This document shows positions 17,955 to 26,789 of a stretch of 57,442 nucleotides of DNA, one piece after another. Under the pieces are notes generated by a model. It was not told where the DNA came from. It saw only the letters and a list, made by a program, of their open reading frames with translations, and made no database searches. Each line of letters opens with the position of its first letter. Positions within the stretch are counted from its first letter, which is position 1. The DNA lies in contig ONLG01000007.1 of the NCBI GenBank assembly GCA_900318625.1, positions 1 through 57,442 on the forward strand, written 5' to 3'. The DNA is from an uncultured Prevotella sp. (GTDB taxonomy: Bacteria; Bacteroidota; Bacteroidia; Bacteroidales; Bacteroidaceae). Position numbers and translations under genes: made by a program.

Positions 17955-18317
17955 CTACATTATGGCCTTTTTCCAGGCAAGATAGTTCTCTTGTTCAGTG
18001 CTCTTGCGCTCGCAGTCGGCGTCAATCACTTTGTTGACAAAAGCCTTGAGGCTTTTCTTGATGGCACTTTGCTCGTCGGGCGAGAAGCCTTCGAGAAGCT
18101 GCTGTGTTTCCTTTACTATTTCGTAGAGGGTGTAGGTGTGGCTTATGGCATCGTTGACCTTAGCTTTCAACTCGTCGTCGATGTCGCCGATGTTTTCTAT
18201 ACCGCTGATGAAACCATCGATGAAGTTCTTCTCTTTGTCCGAGTAGTCACCGTCGGCACTGGCAAAAAACAGACCAGTCTTGGCCATGAGGGTTATGGTA
18301 TTGATAAGTTTTTCCAT
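17955..18317 (-). CDS. TerB-like small helical protein
   Basis: A 120-residue all-helical protein. The segment FFASADGDYSDKEKNFIDGFI resembles the metal-binding ADGxxxxxE region of the TerB/tellurite-resistance fold, which is also found in many unrelated stress proteins. No signal peptide or membrane helix. It follows the acidic glycine-rich gene by 72 bases on the same strand and may be co-transcribed with it. Biological role unknown; the TerB link is a motif-level inference. Confidence 0.65.
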   Translation of the reverse strand: MEKLINTITLMAKTGLFFASADGDYSDKEKNFIDGFISGIENIGDIDDELKAKVNDAISHTYTLYEIVKETQQLLEGFSPDEQSAIKKSLKAFVNKVIDADCERKSTEQENYLAWKKAIM

Positions 18318-18389
18318 GATGTTTGTGATGTTTAGGTTTAACAGAGTCGCTTTTTTGTTGAGCGGATACTTGTGTGAGTTGTGTCTGTG

Positions 18390-18881
18390 TCAGCCTTTTT
18401 TCTTGCCGAAAGCACTGCCAGCAAGTCCGATGATGCTGATAACACCCTTGGCCAGGTTGCCTAAGTTGCCGCCACTGAGGATGCTGCCGAGCACACTGCC
18501 GAAGCCGCCGGATTTGCCGGAGCCGTCGGCATCTTCTGATGCCACCTCTTCCTCTTCGGTTTCTTCGGACTCTCCGTCACATTCAGCCTCGTCTTCAGCC
18601 ACTTCTTCGTCGTATTCCTCACCCTCAGAGTCTACTTCTTCCTCTGCGGTTTCTGCATCCTCGTCTCCGTCAACGAGTTCTTCGTCTTCTATTTCCTCGT
18701 CGTCGGCAGCCTTTTTCTTGCGCCGTGTCATGGCATCAACGATTGTTCCGAGGGTTCCTCCCTGTGCTGCTTCGTTGATGATGTCGCCCAAGCTGCCTCC
18801 GCGAGTGGCTACATTGATAACGTTTCCAAGGTCGCCACTCTCGCCGGCTGCCTTGATGATGTTTTTAAAGAAACTTCCCAT
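18390..18881 (-). CDS. Acidic low-complexity protein with glycine-rich repeat ends
   Basis: A 163-residue protein with three parts. Residues about 15-55 hold three near-repeats of 13-14 residues (GDLGNVINVA, GSLGDIINEA, GTLGTIVDAM), each an amphipathic glycine-started segment. A basic RRKKK precedes about 60 residues that are mostly Glu and Asp. The last 40 residues return to glycine-rich hydrophobic repeats (GFGSVLGSILSGGNLGNL) and end in KKKG. I do not recognise a family. The charge layout suggests a disordered linker between two self-associating ends. No signal peptide. It is likely co-transcribed with the TerB-like gene. Confidence 0.7.
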   Translation of the reverse strand: MGSFFKNIIKAAGESGDLGNVINVATRGGSLGDIINEAAQGGTLGTIVDAMTRRKKKAADDEEIEDEELVDGDEDAETAEEEVDSEGEEYDEEVAEDEAECDGESEETEEEEVASEDADGSGKSGGFGSVLGSILSGGNLGNLAKGVISIIGLAGSAFGKKKG

Positions 18882-18968
18882 AAGCCAAAATGATATTTAG
18901 GTTAATAATATGGTGTATCTATTCTGATTGGTTTATCTGCCTGTGCCTGCTGCAATTGGGGCTAACTG

Positions 18969-20072
18969 TTACTGCTGACGGTGGCGCAAGGTTGCCACGA
19001 CATATTCAGAGCGAGTGCCGATGCGGAACTTTCCGCCCCAGATTCCTATTCCCGAGCTAACATAGTAGTGGGTATTGCCACGCTGATGTGAGCCGAAAGC
19101 ACACTCGTATATGGCTTTGGTTATCCAGCTGATGGGCCAAACTTGTCCGTAGTGGGTGTGTCCACTGAACTGGAAATCCACGTGTGACCGTCCGGCTTCC
19201 TCGAGATGGTATGGCTGATGGTCAAGAACTATCGTGTAGCGGGTAGTGTCAGCCGTGGCAAGAATGGTCTTCAGTGGCTTGCGGCGGCGGTTGGTACGGT
19301 CGTCGCGCCCTACAATCGTGATGTCGTTATTCACGGTTTGGCTCGTGTCGCTGAGGAGTTTGATGCCTGTAGTAGCAATGAACTGCTGGGCTTCGGGCTT
19401 TCCGCTATAATATTCGTGGTTTCCGAGACAAGCATAGACAGGCACATTAAGCCTGCGAAACTCGGCAGCCATGTCCTGTTCGGTCAGTGGACGCATACTG
19501 CGGTCGATAATATCGCCGGCAATAAGCACCAAGTCGGGCTTTTCGGCGGCGATGATATCTATCCATCGGCTTAGTTCATTGCGCTGGTTATGGTACCCGA
19601 GATGAAGGTCGCTGAGCATTACGAGCTTGTAAGTATGCGACAGCGGCTTGCTCGTAGTAAGCTCAAGAGTCTGCCGATGTTTGTCGTAGTAGTGCCAGTT
19701 GCCGTAGATGAACACGGGGATGATGATTGCCAATACGGTTATAGTGCCCCCGATGCTGTTGGGCAGGAACTCTTTGGGAATAATGTGCAACAGTCTTCCT
19801 AAGTCGAAGACAAGGAACAGCATCACGAGATACAGCGCAATGAAGATGGAGGATGTGCCGACGTTGTAGATAAACGTTGCTGCCGCCATCGGCATAGAGT
19901 CGATGTCGAGCAGAAAGTTGGCAAAGAAAAGTGCAAAGGCTGCTCCGAGAAATATCAGCACAACCATTTTAAGCCAAGCCTGAAGAGGTAATATAAGCCA
20001 GATATGCCAGCCAATGTAGACTATTCCAAGTATTGGCATCAGGAAGAATACTATGCTCCACAATGTATTCAT
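18969..20072 (-). CDS. Membrane-anchored metallophosphoesterase
   Basis: A 367-residue protein. About four or five hydrophobic helices fill residues 1-125, followed by a calcineurin-like metallophosphoesterase domain with all blocks: SDLHLG, AGDIIDR, LGNHEYY, DHQP and SGHTHYGQ. These bind two metal ions. Related membrane-anchored enzymes (YkuE/YaeI-like) act on phosphoester bonds of lipids or nucleotides; the substrate here is unknown. The gene follows a TPR gene by 10 bases in a run with def and ruvX, so it is probably in the same operon. Confidence 0.88.
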   Translation of the reverse strand: MNTLWSIVFFLMPILGIVYIGWHIWLILPLQAWLKMVVLIFLGAAFALFFANFLLDIDSMPMAAATFIYNVGTSSIFIALYLVMLFLVFDLGRLLHIIPKEFLPNSIGGTITVLAIIIPVFIYGNWHYYDKHRQTLELTTSKPLSHTYKLVMLSDLHLGYHNQRNELSRWIDIIAAEKPDLVLIAGDIIDRSMRPLTEQDMAAEFRRLNVPVYACLGNHEYYSGKPEAQQFIATTGIKLLSDTSQTVNNDITIVGRDDRTNRRRKPLKTILATADTTRYTIVLDHQPYHLEEAGRSHVDFQFSGHTHYGQVWPISWITKAIYECAFGSHQRGNTHYYVSSGIGIWGGKFRIGTRSEYVVATLRHRQQ

Positions 20073-20082
20073 AGTGCTTCTT

Positions 20083-20682
20083 TCACGGTTTTAGTTGTGT
20101 CTTACTTATAAGTCGGCGTGTGCTAAGCACCTGCTGTCTGGTTGTGAGCGAGCGTTTCTTGCCCCCGTTGAGCTCACGAAGTAGCTGTTTGGCCTGCGAA
20201 AGCGACGGCCATCGGCGAATGATATACTCCAACTGAGAGCGTGACAGCTCCCTCTGGTTGGCACGGTCATAGCACCATGCACGGTTGAACCAGTAGTTGC
20301 TGTTGTCGGGCGACAGTTCGATGGCCCGGGTATAGTCTACTGCTGCACTGTCGTAACGCTCTTTCTGAATGTAGCTCATAGCCCGCAGGTCTAACATTTC
20401 GGGTATATAAGGATTCAGCTCGATAGCTTTGCTGCTGTCGTGGATGCTTCCATCGTAGTCTTCAAGGTGGTATTTGGCCTGTGCCATCAAATACCAAGGC
20501 TCGTAGAGATAAGGTTTGAGTATCGCAATACGGTTCAGCAGGTGCATCGACACGAGATATTCTCCTGTTGCAAGACAGCTTCGCCCTTCCTCTATCATGT
20601 TCTTGACATTGTATTGTGCGTTTGCCGTAGACAAGAAAGCGGCAAACCACACAACAGCGATCAGTGAGGTAAGGCGTGGCAT
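20083..20682 (-). CDS. Secreted TPR protein
   Basis: A 199-residue protein with a cleavable signal peptide (LIAVVWFAAFLSTANA) and about three tetratricopeptide repeats, for example YHLEDYDGSIHDSSKAIELNP and ERYDSAAVDYTRAIELSPD. A basic tail (KKRSLTTRQQ) follows. Such proteins act as periplasmic or envelope scaffolds; no specific partner is evident. The ATG at 20682 was chosen over a TTG six bases upstream. It lies 28 bases after def and 10 bases before the phosphoesterase gene. Confidence 0.85.
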   Translation of the reverse strand: MPRLTSLIAVVWFAAFLSTANAQYNVKNMIEEGRSCLATGEYLVSMHLLNRIAILKPYLYEPWYLMAQAKYHLEDYDGSIHDSSKAIELNPYIPEMLDLRAMSYIQKERYDSAAVDYTRAIELSPDNSNYWFNRAWCYDRANQRELSRSQLEYIIRRWPSLSQAKQLLRELNGGKKRSLTTRQQVLSTRRLISKTQLKP

Positions 20683-20710
20683 CTGCAATAGTATTTTATG
20701 GTTTAGCTGT

Positions 20711-21268
20711 CTACTTCACACCCTTTGTGCGGTAGCCACAGCGATAGCGGCCTTTAACGAGTGACGACAGCTTGCCTCGGATGAGCTGTTTGCGCAGCGG
20801 CTTGATGCGGTCGACAAACATTACTCCGTCAAGATGGTCGAATTCATGCTGCATGACACGTGCCAGATAGCCCGTTATCCACTCTTCGTGCGGCTGGAAT
20901 TGCTCGTCAACCCACCTTACAAGTATGCGCGTAGGGCGCGTTACGTTTTCATGGATGCCCGGAAGCGACAGACAACCCTCCTCGAGAGTTTCCGTTTTGC
21001 TTTCGTCAGCTTCCACAATGTGCGGGTTTATGTATGCTTTCTTGAAGCCTTTATATTCAGGGAAATCATCTGCAAGAGGGTCAAGGTCTATTACAACGAC
21101 ACGTATTGCTTTGCCAATCTGAGGTGCTGCAAGCCCAATACCTCCTGATTCAGCGAGCGTTTCCCACATATTAGTAATGAGTTCTGGGAGATTTTCGTAG
21201 TCGGCAGTGATGTCCTGAGCTTCCTTTCTCAGCACAGGCTGACCATATATATATATTGGTAGAATCAT
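20711..21268 (-). CDS. def: Peptide deformylase
   Basis: A 185-residue cytoplasmic metal enzyme that removes the formyl group from new proteins. All three motifs are present: [18 protein letters not shown] and QHEFDHLDG (Cys and two His bind the metal, Glu is catalytic). Its start overlaps the ruvX stop by four bases (ATGA), so the two are translationally coupled. In Bacteroidales def is usually found with ruvX, as here. Confidence 0.96.
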   Translation of the reverse strand: MILPIYIYGQPVLRKEAQDITADYENLPELITNMWETLAESGGIGLAAPQIGKAIRVVVIDLDPLADDFPEYKGFKKAYINPHIVEADESKTETLEEGCLSLPGIHENVTRPTRILVRWVDEQFQPHEEWITGYLARVMQHEFDHLDGVMFVDRIKPLRKQLIRGKLSSLVKGRYRCGYRTKGVK

Positions 21269-21684
21269 AATCTGTGTTTATTTGAACGCATATAGTCCTG
21301 TAAGAGAATTGTTGCACTAATCTCGTCAACGAGTGCTTTGTTCTGTCTGGCTTTCTTTTTTAGACCGCCGTCAATCATGGCTTGATGGGCAAGGACCGAC
21401 GTAAACCTTTCATCGAAGAACTCAATAGGTATCTGCGGCATAGCTTTCTTCCATCTTTGATAGAAAGCTTTCACCCTTGCCATATTCTCACTTGGCTCAC
21501 CATTGGACTGTTTTGGCTCGCCAATGATAATCTTTTCGACCTGTTCGCGAGCCACATAATCGCATAGGAAGTCGAAAAGGGATGATGTAGAAACAGTCGC
21601 CAACCCGTTTGCTATAATTTGCAAGGGGTCGGTGACTGCTATTCCTGTGCGCTTCCGGCCATAGTCAACTGACAGAATTCGCAT
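21265..21684 (-). CDS. ruvX: Putative Holliday junction resolvase / rRNA-processing nuclease (YqgF)
   Basis: A 139-residue RNase H-fold protein. The acidic catalytic residues lie in [16 protein letters not shown] (first Asp), IIGEP (Glu) and [14 protein letters not shown] (Asp). FFDERFTS is the family signature. YqgF/RuvX is linked to pre-16S rRNA 5' processing and to Holliday junction resolution in different reports. The gene lies 6 bases after the SPOR lipoprotein gene and overlaps def by four bases. Confidence 0.95.
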   Translation of the reverse strand: MRILSVDYGRKRTGIAVTDPLQIIANGLATVSTSSLFDFLCDYVAREQVEKIIIGEPKQSNGEPSENMARVKAFYQRWKKAMPQIPIEFFDERFTSVLAHQAMIDGGLKKKARQNKALVDEISATILLQDYMRSNKHRL

Positions 21685-21690
21685 TTCAAA

Positions 21691-22215
21691 CTATTTAGCA
21701 AGGAGCCAGGCATCGCCAAATTCGCCGCGAATCTGGTCGCGCATCTGAGCTGCTTCGGCCTTTGAGTTGAAGGTGGCAATGATTACCCGGTACATGTTTT
21801 TCTGAGAATTGAAACCCAACTGGGCATTGTAGCCACGGTTCTTGAGGCGTTGCTGGAGTCCTTCTGCATTGGCACGAAGGCCAAATGCGCCTACTACAAC
21901 GCTGTATGCTTTAAGACCTTCACCGCTTACAACAGAGATATTCTCTGTACGAACGGCAACATTGTCTGTATTGTCAACAACTGGAGTCTCTGTGACAGGA
22001 GTGACAACAGCCGGAGTTACGACCTTAACCTGCGGCTCGTTGTTGCCATACTGTGTCTCCGATGGGGTGTTCTGGGAAATGTTGTAGCCAGCGTTCTCCT
22101 GCGCCTTAGCCTTTTCGTAAGCCTTCTTGTAGGCACTTTCGCTCGACTTGCAGCCCGTGAAAGCCAATGCTACACATGCTGCGGCACTCAAAAGCATGAA
22201 TTTCTTCATATTCAT
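21691..22215 (-). CDS. SPOR-domain lipoprotein
   Basis: A 174-residue predicted lipoprotein: leader with lipobox AFTGC, a Lys/Glu helical stretch, a Val/Thr/Pro-rich linker (VVTPAVVTPVTETP), and a C-terminal SPOR domain from about residue 100 (YSVVVGAFGLRANAEGLQQ to the end). SPOR domains bind peptidoglycan stripped of stem peptides, mostly at division sites. ATG 22215 and ATG 22209 are both possible; the second gives the more usual MKKF start. It is the first gene of the run leading to ruvX and def. Confidence 0.9.
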   Translation of the reverse strand: MNMKKFMLLSAAACVALAFTGCKSSESAYKKAYEKAKAQENAGYNISQNTPSETQYGNNEPQVKVVTPAVVTPVTETPVVDNTDNVAVRTENISVVSGEGLKAYSVVVGAFGLRANAEGLQQRLKNRGYNAQLGFNSQKNMYRVIIATFNSKAEAAQMRDQIRGEFGDAWLLAK

Positions 22216-22248
22216 AGATTATAGTTAATAATGATTTGTTTCACTTTG

Positions 22249-22256
22249 CGAAAGTA
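22249..22256 (-). promoter_or_regulatory. -7 box before the SPOR lipoprotein gene
   Basis: TACTTTCG read on the minus strand differs from TAnnTTTG by one base. It lies 34 bases before the ATG at 22215. Confidence 0.4.
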
Positions 22257-22348
22257 CAAAAACAGCTGAAAACAGCGAAGAAAAGGCTACATAAAGTTTG
22301 TTAAATGAAATAAAAGTAGGTTTTTTACATAATTTTAAGTTGTTAAAG

Positions 22349-22380
22349 TTGAGCGGATACGAAAGTTTTTTATACTTTTG
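22349..22380 (+). promoter_or_regulatory. Promoter of the YtxH gene
   Basis: TACTTTTG (22373-22380) is a perfect -7 box, and TTG (22349-22351) lies 21 bases upstream. The ATG follows 42 bases after the box. Confidence 0.7.
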
Positions 22381-22422
22381 CGATGAGGATACACAATTTG
22401 TTTAACATAAATACTTATAACC

Positions 22423-22635
22423 ATGAAGACATTAGGCTATATTGGCGCATTCCTTGGCGGTGCAATCGCAGGTGCGGCATTTGGTTTGCTCCTCGCTCCA
22501 GAGAAGGGAGCTGACACTCGTACACGTATTTCCGACGCAGTTGATGATTTCTGCAAGAAGCACGACATCAAACTGAGCCGTAAGGAAATGGACGACTTTG
22601 TTGACGACATCAAAGATTCTGCCGAGGAAGTTTAA
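22423..22635 (+). CDS. YtxH-domain small membrane protein
   Basis: A 70-residue protein. The N-terminal glycine-rich helix (GYIGAFLGGAIAGAAFGLLLAPEKG, about residues 4-28) is the YtxH signature: a single membrane segment ending in LLLAPEKG and leading into a charged amphipathic helix. YtxH proteins are general stress or envelope proteins of unknown mechanism. It has its own strong promoter and its own terminator, although the next two genes are functionally linked by context. Confidence 0.88.
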   Translation: MKTLGYIGAFLGGAIAGAAFGLLLAPEKGADTRTRISDAVDDFCKKHDIKLSRKEMDDFVDDIKDSAEEV

Positions 22636-22646
22636 GCTGCAAGAAT

Positions 22647-22698
22647 AGCGGAAGGAAAGTTTGCTGCATTAGTGTGAGTGACTTTCTTTCCGCTTTTT
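22647..22698 (+). terminator. Terminator after the YtxH gene
   Basis: AGCGGAAGGAAAGT (22647-22660) pairs with ACTTTCTTTCCGCT (22681-22694) with one mismatch, then TTTTT. Because two related genes follow, it may give partial read-through. Confidence 0.8.
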
Positions 22699-22786
22699 CA
22701 TTTCGGCAACGTATCTAAATCATGCCTGTTGTATCTCGCATACTATATTATAACAGATTATTATAACAATATCAACAATACAAAAG

Positions 22787-23137
22787 ATGCTTTCGAGTGA
22801 CCAGAATGTAGAAACAATATCTCAGCTCGTTGAGGTTGTCCGCCACTACATAGGACTTCAGTCAGAGTATGTAAAGCTTGACGTGATTGAGAAAGTAGTG
22901 CGTCTGCTAACCGTGATGGCTATTGTTGCAATGTTTGCATTGCTGCTTATCATTATGATGATTTATTTCTCATTTGCTGCCGCCTATGCACTTGAGCCAC
23001 TGATGGGAATGGTTGGTGCGTTCTCCGTTGTCGGTTCGTTCTATTTGCTGGTGCTTATACTGTTTGTATTGTTCCGCAAACAGCTTGTCGAGAAGCCTCT
23101 GGTGCGCTTTCTCGCCAATCTTTTAATGTCTAACTGA
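22787..23137 (+). CDS. Phage-holin-3_6-like (PF07332) membrane protein
   Basis: A 116-residue protein. An N-terminal amphipathic helix (VETISQLVEVVRHYIGLQSEYVKLD) is followed by two long hydrophobic helices (about 42-72 and 77-98). This layout matches the Phage_holin_3_6 family, which despite its name is a chromosomal envelope protein in many bacteria and often lies next to YtxH, as it does here. No lysis function is implied. It lies 13 bases before the basic-tailed small protein. Confidence 0.8.
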   Translation: MLSSDQNVETISQLVEVVRHYIGLQSEYVKLDVIEKVVRLLTVMAIVAMFALLLIIMMIYFSFAAAYALEPLMGMVGAFSVVGSFYLLVLILFVLFRKQLVEKPLVRFLANLLMSN

Positions 23138-23150
23138 TAACTCTTTCATC

Positions 23151-23438
23151 ATGCCAAACAACAATATGGTTGACGCACAACCCACCTACCGCTCTCTCAG
23201 TGAGATACGTTTGCGCAAGGCGCAGCTTATCACCGAGATTACCAAAGACAACAACAAGATGCGCAAGATGTGGGGAAAGCTTTTCAACAAATCGCAGCAA
23301 CCCACCACACCGAGCCGCCGCATAACGAGCATTATGAGTCGAAGCGCGTCGATGTTTGATGCTGCCATACTCGGATGGAAGCTCTATCAGCGCTTTGGGG
23401 GAAGTAAGAAAAAGGGTAAAAAGTTCAAATTGTTTTAG
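23151..23438 (+). CDS. Small basic protein, third member of the YtxH-holin trio
   Basis: A 95-residue protein I cannot assign to a named family. The N-terminal half is charged and helical (LSEIRLRKAQLITEITKDN). A hydrophobic stretch lies around SMFDAAILGWKLYQRFGG, followed by a strongly basic tail (KKKGKKFKLF). It starts 13 bases after the holin-like gene. The arrangement YtxH, holin-3_6, small basic protein recurs in Bacteroidetes as I recall, which supports a shared envelope role, but the function is unknown. Confidence 0.75.
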   Translation: MPNNNMVDAQPTYRSLSEIRLRKAQLITEITKDNNKMRKMWGKLFNKSQQPTTPSRRITSIMSRSASMFDAAILGWKLYQRFGGSKKKGKKFKLF

Positions 23439-23521
23439 TCTTGCCAGTCTATGGCGAGCTGCATGAGGCTTGGATGTCAGTCAGGACGGTCTGTCCAGAG
23501 CCTTGCAGTTGATATAAAGGT

Positions 23522-24298
23522 ATGAAGATAACAAAGAAAAGATATATTCTTGGATTTCTTTCAGTCACGATAGTACTGGCATTGGTACGTTGTGTGTTTC
23601 CTGAGGTAGCCAAAGTCAGCATCAATGATTTAAGTGAGAAGGCTTCTGAAGAAGCCGATGAGGTTACGGTAAAGAACCTGAAGGACAATACGGAGGGATT
23701 TGTCGGTGCCGAAATACAGGGAGACAATCGTCTTCTGCAAGGACATAAAGACTACAGCGAGACGTTTCCCGACAGCAATGCCGTGCAGCTCGAGGCTGCC
23801 AACAGCCTTGGTGTGACACCTGTAATGAACCGTATAGATGCAGAGAACCGCAAGACCGACCTTGTCTTTATAGGCAGTAACCCATATTTCTGTGTGGCCG
23901 AGCTGACTCGCAGTATTCCATATCTTGTTCCAAAAGCATCTGTTTTATTGCAAGACATAGGACGCAACTTCATCGACAGCCTGACACAAAAGCACATCAA
24001 GCCCCACAAGATAATCGTTACCAGCGTATTGCGGTCAAAGGAAGATGTTGAGAAACTGCGCCGGCACAACCGCAATGCCACTGAGAACAGCTGCCATTTG
24101 TTCGGCACCACGTTTGATATAGCCTACACTCATTACGTTCCTATAGGCGAAAACTCAACGATTGACACTGAACATGAGGTTCCCACAGAGCGCCTGAAAG
24201 GTGTCTTGGGCAACGTTTTGCGCGACCTCAGATTGCAGAACCGATGCTACATCAAATACGAAGTACATCAGGCCTGCTTCCATATCACCGTGCGTTAG
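23522..24298 (+). CDS. DUF5715-type protein, M15/LAS-peptidase-like
   Basis: A 258-residue protein with an N-terminal signal anchor (residues 8-23) and a C-terminal domain that looks like a LAS-type zinc peptidase. His and Asp in the pattern H-x6-D are seen as NSCHLFGTTFDIAY; a second His-containing block ends the protein (YEVHQACFHITV). LAS enzymes (VanY, MepA, DD-carboxypeptidases) cut peptidoglycan stem peptides or cross-links. I infer a wall-modifying enzyme but cannot rule out an inactive relative. The stop codon overlaps that of the convergent DHHW gene. Confidence 0.75.
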   Translation: MKITKKRYILGFLSVTIVLALVRCVFPEVAKVSINDLSEKASEEADEVTVKNLKDNTEGFVGAEIQGDNRLLQGHKDYSETFPDSNAVQLEAANSLGVTPVMNRIDAENRKTDLVFIGSNPYFCVAELTRSIPYLVPKASVLLQDIGRNFIDSLTQKHIKPHKIIVTSVLRSKEDVEKLRRHNRNATENSCHLFGTTFDIAYTHYVPIGENSTIDTEHEVPTERLKGVLGNVLRDLRLQNRCYIKYEVHQACFHITVR

Positions 24299-25629
24299 GG
24301 CTGTGGCTGTGTGGCCACAAGCCCCTCGATCTTCTTGCTAACGCCGGTGGAATAAGCGTTAAACACGTTCACAACAATGAGCACATCGGTGATACCGTTG
24401 TCAAGGATGTACTGTTTCATGTCCTTGGTGAAGTATCTGAAGTCTGCCACATGAACCTCGTCGAATGAGTAGAAGAGGTATCCCGGCACGGCATTTCCGA
24501 AACTATCCTTGATGACAAGCACCTTGCGGCCCGTCTTGGCTTGTGTCTTCACCGTCGTCAACCGTGCATCGCCACCCATGAAGGTGGAGTAGGCCGCACC
24601 GCTACCGTCCTTATACTTGATGAAATATTCCCCTGGCACGGGCCGGCTCTCAGCCGTGACCTTGAACTGCTTGTCGAGTGAGTAGTTCACATAGGTCGTG
24701 CTGTAAGGCATATTCTTAGGTACATAGTAGACAAAGTCCTCTGGAGCTTTCTTCACAGATATGTCCCTTGAGTATCCATACATACTTCCAACGAAGCCCT
24801 TTACCACTCTGCGTTCGTAGCTGCTTAGTTCCTTGAATGGCACACGTGCTACCTTGGCAAATTGTCGGGCTGCATAGAACGCGCCCAATGGGGTCCAATG
24901 GTGGTCGGTACGCAGGTAGATATCCTCGCCTGCGTGCTGTGCCAGTGCCGTATATGCGTCAACAGCCTTCACCGAATCGTTGAAATGCGAGTAAATGTTG
25001 TTGATGGTAAGGCGCTCTTCCTTGGTCGCTTTCTTCACCTTTTCTGGACAATAGAACTCCACCGAGGTCGGAATAACCATGCCATAGACATTCACCTGCG
25101 GCATCACCTCTTTGTATTTGTTCACCGCACGGGCAAAATCAGTGCCACCGCCAGGCAGCCCTCCGTAGGCCATCATTGCCCTAACCTTGTCGCCACTGCC
25201 CACAACAATAATGCCAGCATGGGCAATCTTGGCATTCTCCTGCGCCGTAACGTTATTCTTATAGGCTCCGGCATTGCGGTTTCCAGCGGCCATAGCCTCT
25301 GCTTCCTCGCGTCTGGCAGCTTCTGCTGCAGGGTCTTCTGCCGCATGGAACGACACGTTTTCCTCTCCGCTGCTTATCCTTATAATGTCCTTTACGTTCA
25401 TGCTCAGGGCCATAAGCTCGTCGCGGAAGGGTTCGCTGTCGCTGAACCAAGACGACATTTCCTTTGTGAAAGTGCCATTGAAGAGCCTATCCCACGTGAA
25501 GGTAGGGAACTGGGCAAGGTCTCGCTTCTCCAATTCGGACACCTTGCTGCGCGGAAAAGTATCGAACACCACTGCTATCGTGGCAAACACTGCCATGATA
25601 ATGCCCGTATAGGCGTAGTATTTTTTCAT
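24295..25629 (-). CDS. DHHW-family protein, AlgJ/AlgX-like O-acetylation factor (membrane anchored)
   Basis: A 444-residue protein with an N-terminal membrane segment (about 5-22) and an AlgJ/AlgX-like SGNH domain. The signature LRTDHHWTPLGAFYAA carries Asp and His of the catalytic set; LVIKDSFGNAVPGYLF carries the Ser. An Ala/Glu-rich insertion (about residues 98-125) looks like a flexible linker. Such proteins take acetyl groups from an MBOAT partner and place them on polysaccharide in the periplasm. It is the last gene of a four-gene cassette, 15-21 bases after its paralogue. ATG at 25629 (MKKYYAYTG) was chosen over a TTG six bases upstream. Confidence 0.85.
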   Translation of the reverse strand: MKKYYAYTGIIMAVFATIAVVFDTFPRSKVSELEKRDLAQFPTFTWDRLFNGTFTKEMSSWFSDSEPFRDELMALSMNVKDIIRISSGEENVSFHAAEDPAAEAARREEAEAMAAGNRNAGAYKNNVTAQENAKIAHAGIIVVGSGDKVRAMMAYGGLPGGGTDFARAVNKYKEVMPQVNVYGMVIPTSVEFYCPEKVKKATKEERLTINNIYSHFNDSVKAVDAYTALAQHAGEDIYLRTDHHWTPLGAFYAARQFAKVARVPFKELSSYERRVVKGFVGSMYGYSRDISVKKAPEDFVYYVPKNMPYSTTYVNYSLDKQFKVTAESRPVPGEYFIKYKDGSGAAYSTFMGGDARLTTVKTQAKTGRKVLVIKDSFGNAVPGYLFYSFDEVHVADFRYFTKDMKQYILDNGITDVLIVVNVFNAYSTGVSKKIEGLVATQPQP

Positions 25630-25650
25630 AGTCAAAGATAAGCTGTGACG

Positions 25651-26706
25651 TTATTGTTCAAGATATTTCATATATGACTGCACCGTCTTCGGCATTGAGG
25701 CATGGATGAGATTATTGGCAAAGAGCACATCCGTGATGCCGTTCTGGCGAACATAGTCCACCACGTTGGGAGTGAAATAGCGGCAGTCGGCCACGTGAAC
25801 CTCCTCAAAAGAACCGAACAGATAGGGTGGCAAAGCATTGCCGTAGCTGTCCTTGAGTATCAGCAGACGGCGGTGGTTGGCAGTGTTTGTCCTTACAGCC
25901 ACAGTGCGGTCGTCGCCTCCCATGAACGTGCAGTAGGCCGCGCCGCTGCCATCCTTGTAGGTGCGGAAGAAGTTGGCAGTCTGCGGTTCGCTCTGCGAAA
26001 CCACGCGCTTGCGTCCTTTGTCAAGCGTGTAGACGGTCATGGTAGTGGTGTAACTCGAGTCGCGAGGCACGTAATACACGAATGTCTCGGGCGAGTGCTT
26101 CACTGCTGCGTCGCGCGAGAAGCGTGCCATGCTGCCAACATAGTTTCTCACGACTCTCTTCTCGTATGCATCAAGCGAAGCAAAAGGCACACCAGCAACG
26201 CGCGCAAACTCGCGAGCAGCATAGAAGGCTCCCAGCGGTGCCCAATGGTGGTCGGTGCGCGAATAGATTGGTTCGTGAGCGTGGCTTCCCAAGGTAGTGT
26301 AGGCGTTCACGCTCTTCACGTCTGTCGACAGCTTTCCGTAGATATTGTTTATTGCAGCACACTCGTTGCGTGTCCACTCGGCTGCTCCGTCGGGGCAATA
26401 GAAGGCAACGGCTGTCGGGATAGTCATGCAGTAGACCTGCACTTTCTTGCCCAGCACCTCCTGATACTTGTTCACGGCACCGGCATAGCCTCCCTCGTTG
26501 CGGTCGCCACCGTATGGTTCAAAGGCACGCAAGGTGAGTCCGCTGCCTGCAATGATTATGTTCGAGGTGGTTTTCCTCACCGCGGCATCGGCATTTACAT
26601 TATTTATATAAGGTGTAATCTCAAGTCGCGGGGCTTTCTGGGCCTGCGAAGCTGATGCCGCGAGCACGGCCACAGCAAGAAGCAAAGTCTTTTTGGCTGA
26701 ATTCAT
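25651..26706 (-). CDS. DHHW-family protein, secreted AlgJ/AlgX-like paralogue
   Basis: A 351-residue paralogue of the following gene, with a cleavable signal peptide (LLAVAVLAASASQA) instead of a membrane anchor and without the long N-terminal region. It keeps both active-site blocks: SRTDHHWAPLGAFYAA and LLILKDSYGNALPPYL. The pair probably arose by duplication. Predicted to be a periplasmic acetyltransferase or esterase acting with the MBOAT protein encoded 83 bases upstream. The substrate polysaccharide is not identified. Confidence 0.85.
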   Translation of the reverse strand: MNSAKKTLLLAVAVLAASASQAQKAPRLEITPYINNVNADAAVRKTTSNIIIAGSGLTLRAFEPYGGDRNEGGYAGAVNKYQEVLGKKVQVYCMTIPTAVAFYCPDGAAEWTRNECAAINNIYGKLSTDVKSVNAYTTLGSHAHEPIYSRTDHHWAPLGAFYAAREFARVAGVPFASLDAYEKRVVRNYVGSMARFSRDAAVKHSPETFVYYVPRDSSYTTTMTVYTLDKGRKRVVSQSEPQTANFFRTYKDGSGAAYCTFMGGDDRTVAVRTNTANHRRLLILKDSYGNALPPYLFGSFEEVHVADCRYFTPNVVDYVRQNGITDVLFANNLIHASMPKTVQSYMKYLEQ

Positions 26707-26789
26707 ATTCGTTTTTCAGTTTATAGTTTTCCAATGCCTGGGCATTGCCGAGTTCATTTTACAGTTATTCATTTATCATTGCCGATTGT

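Noticed and set aside
22787-23137. Prophage remnant suggested by the holin-like protein
   Set aside because: Holin-3_6 family proteins are common chromosomal envelope proteins, the neighbour is YtxH, and no other phage gene is present.
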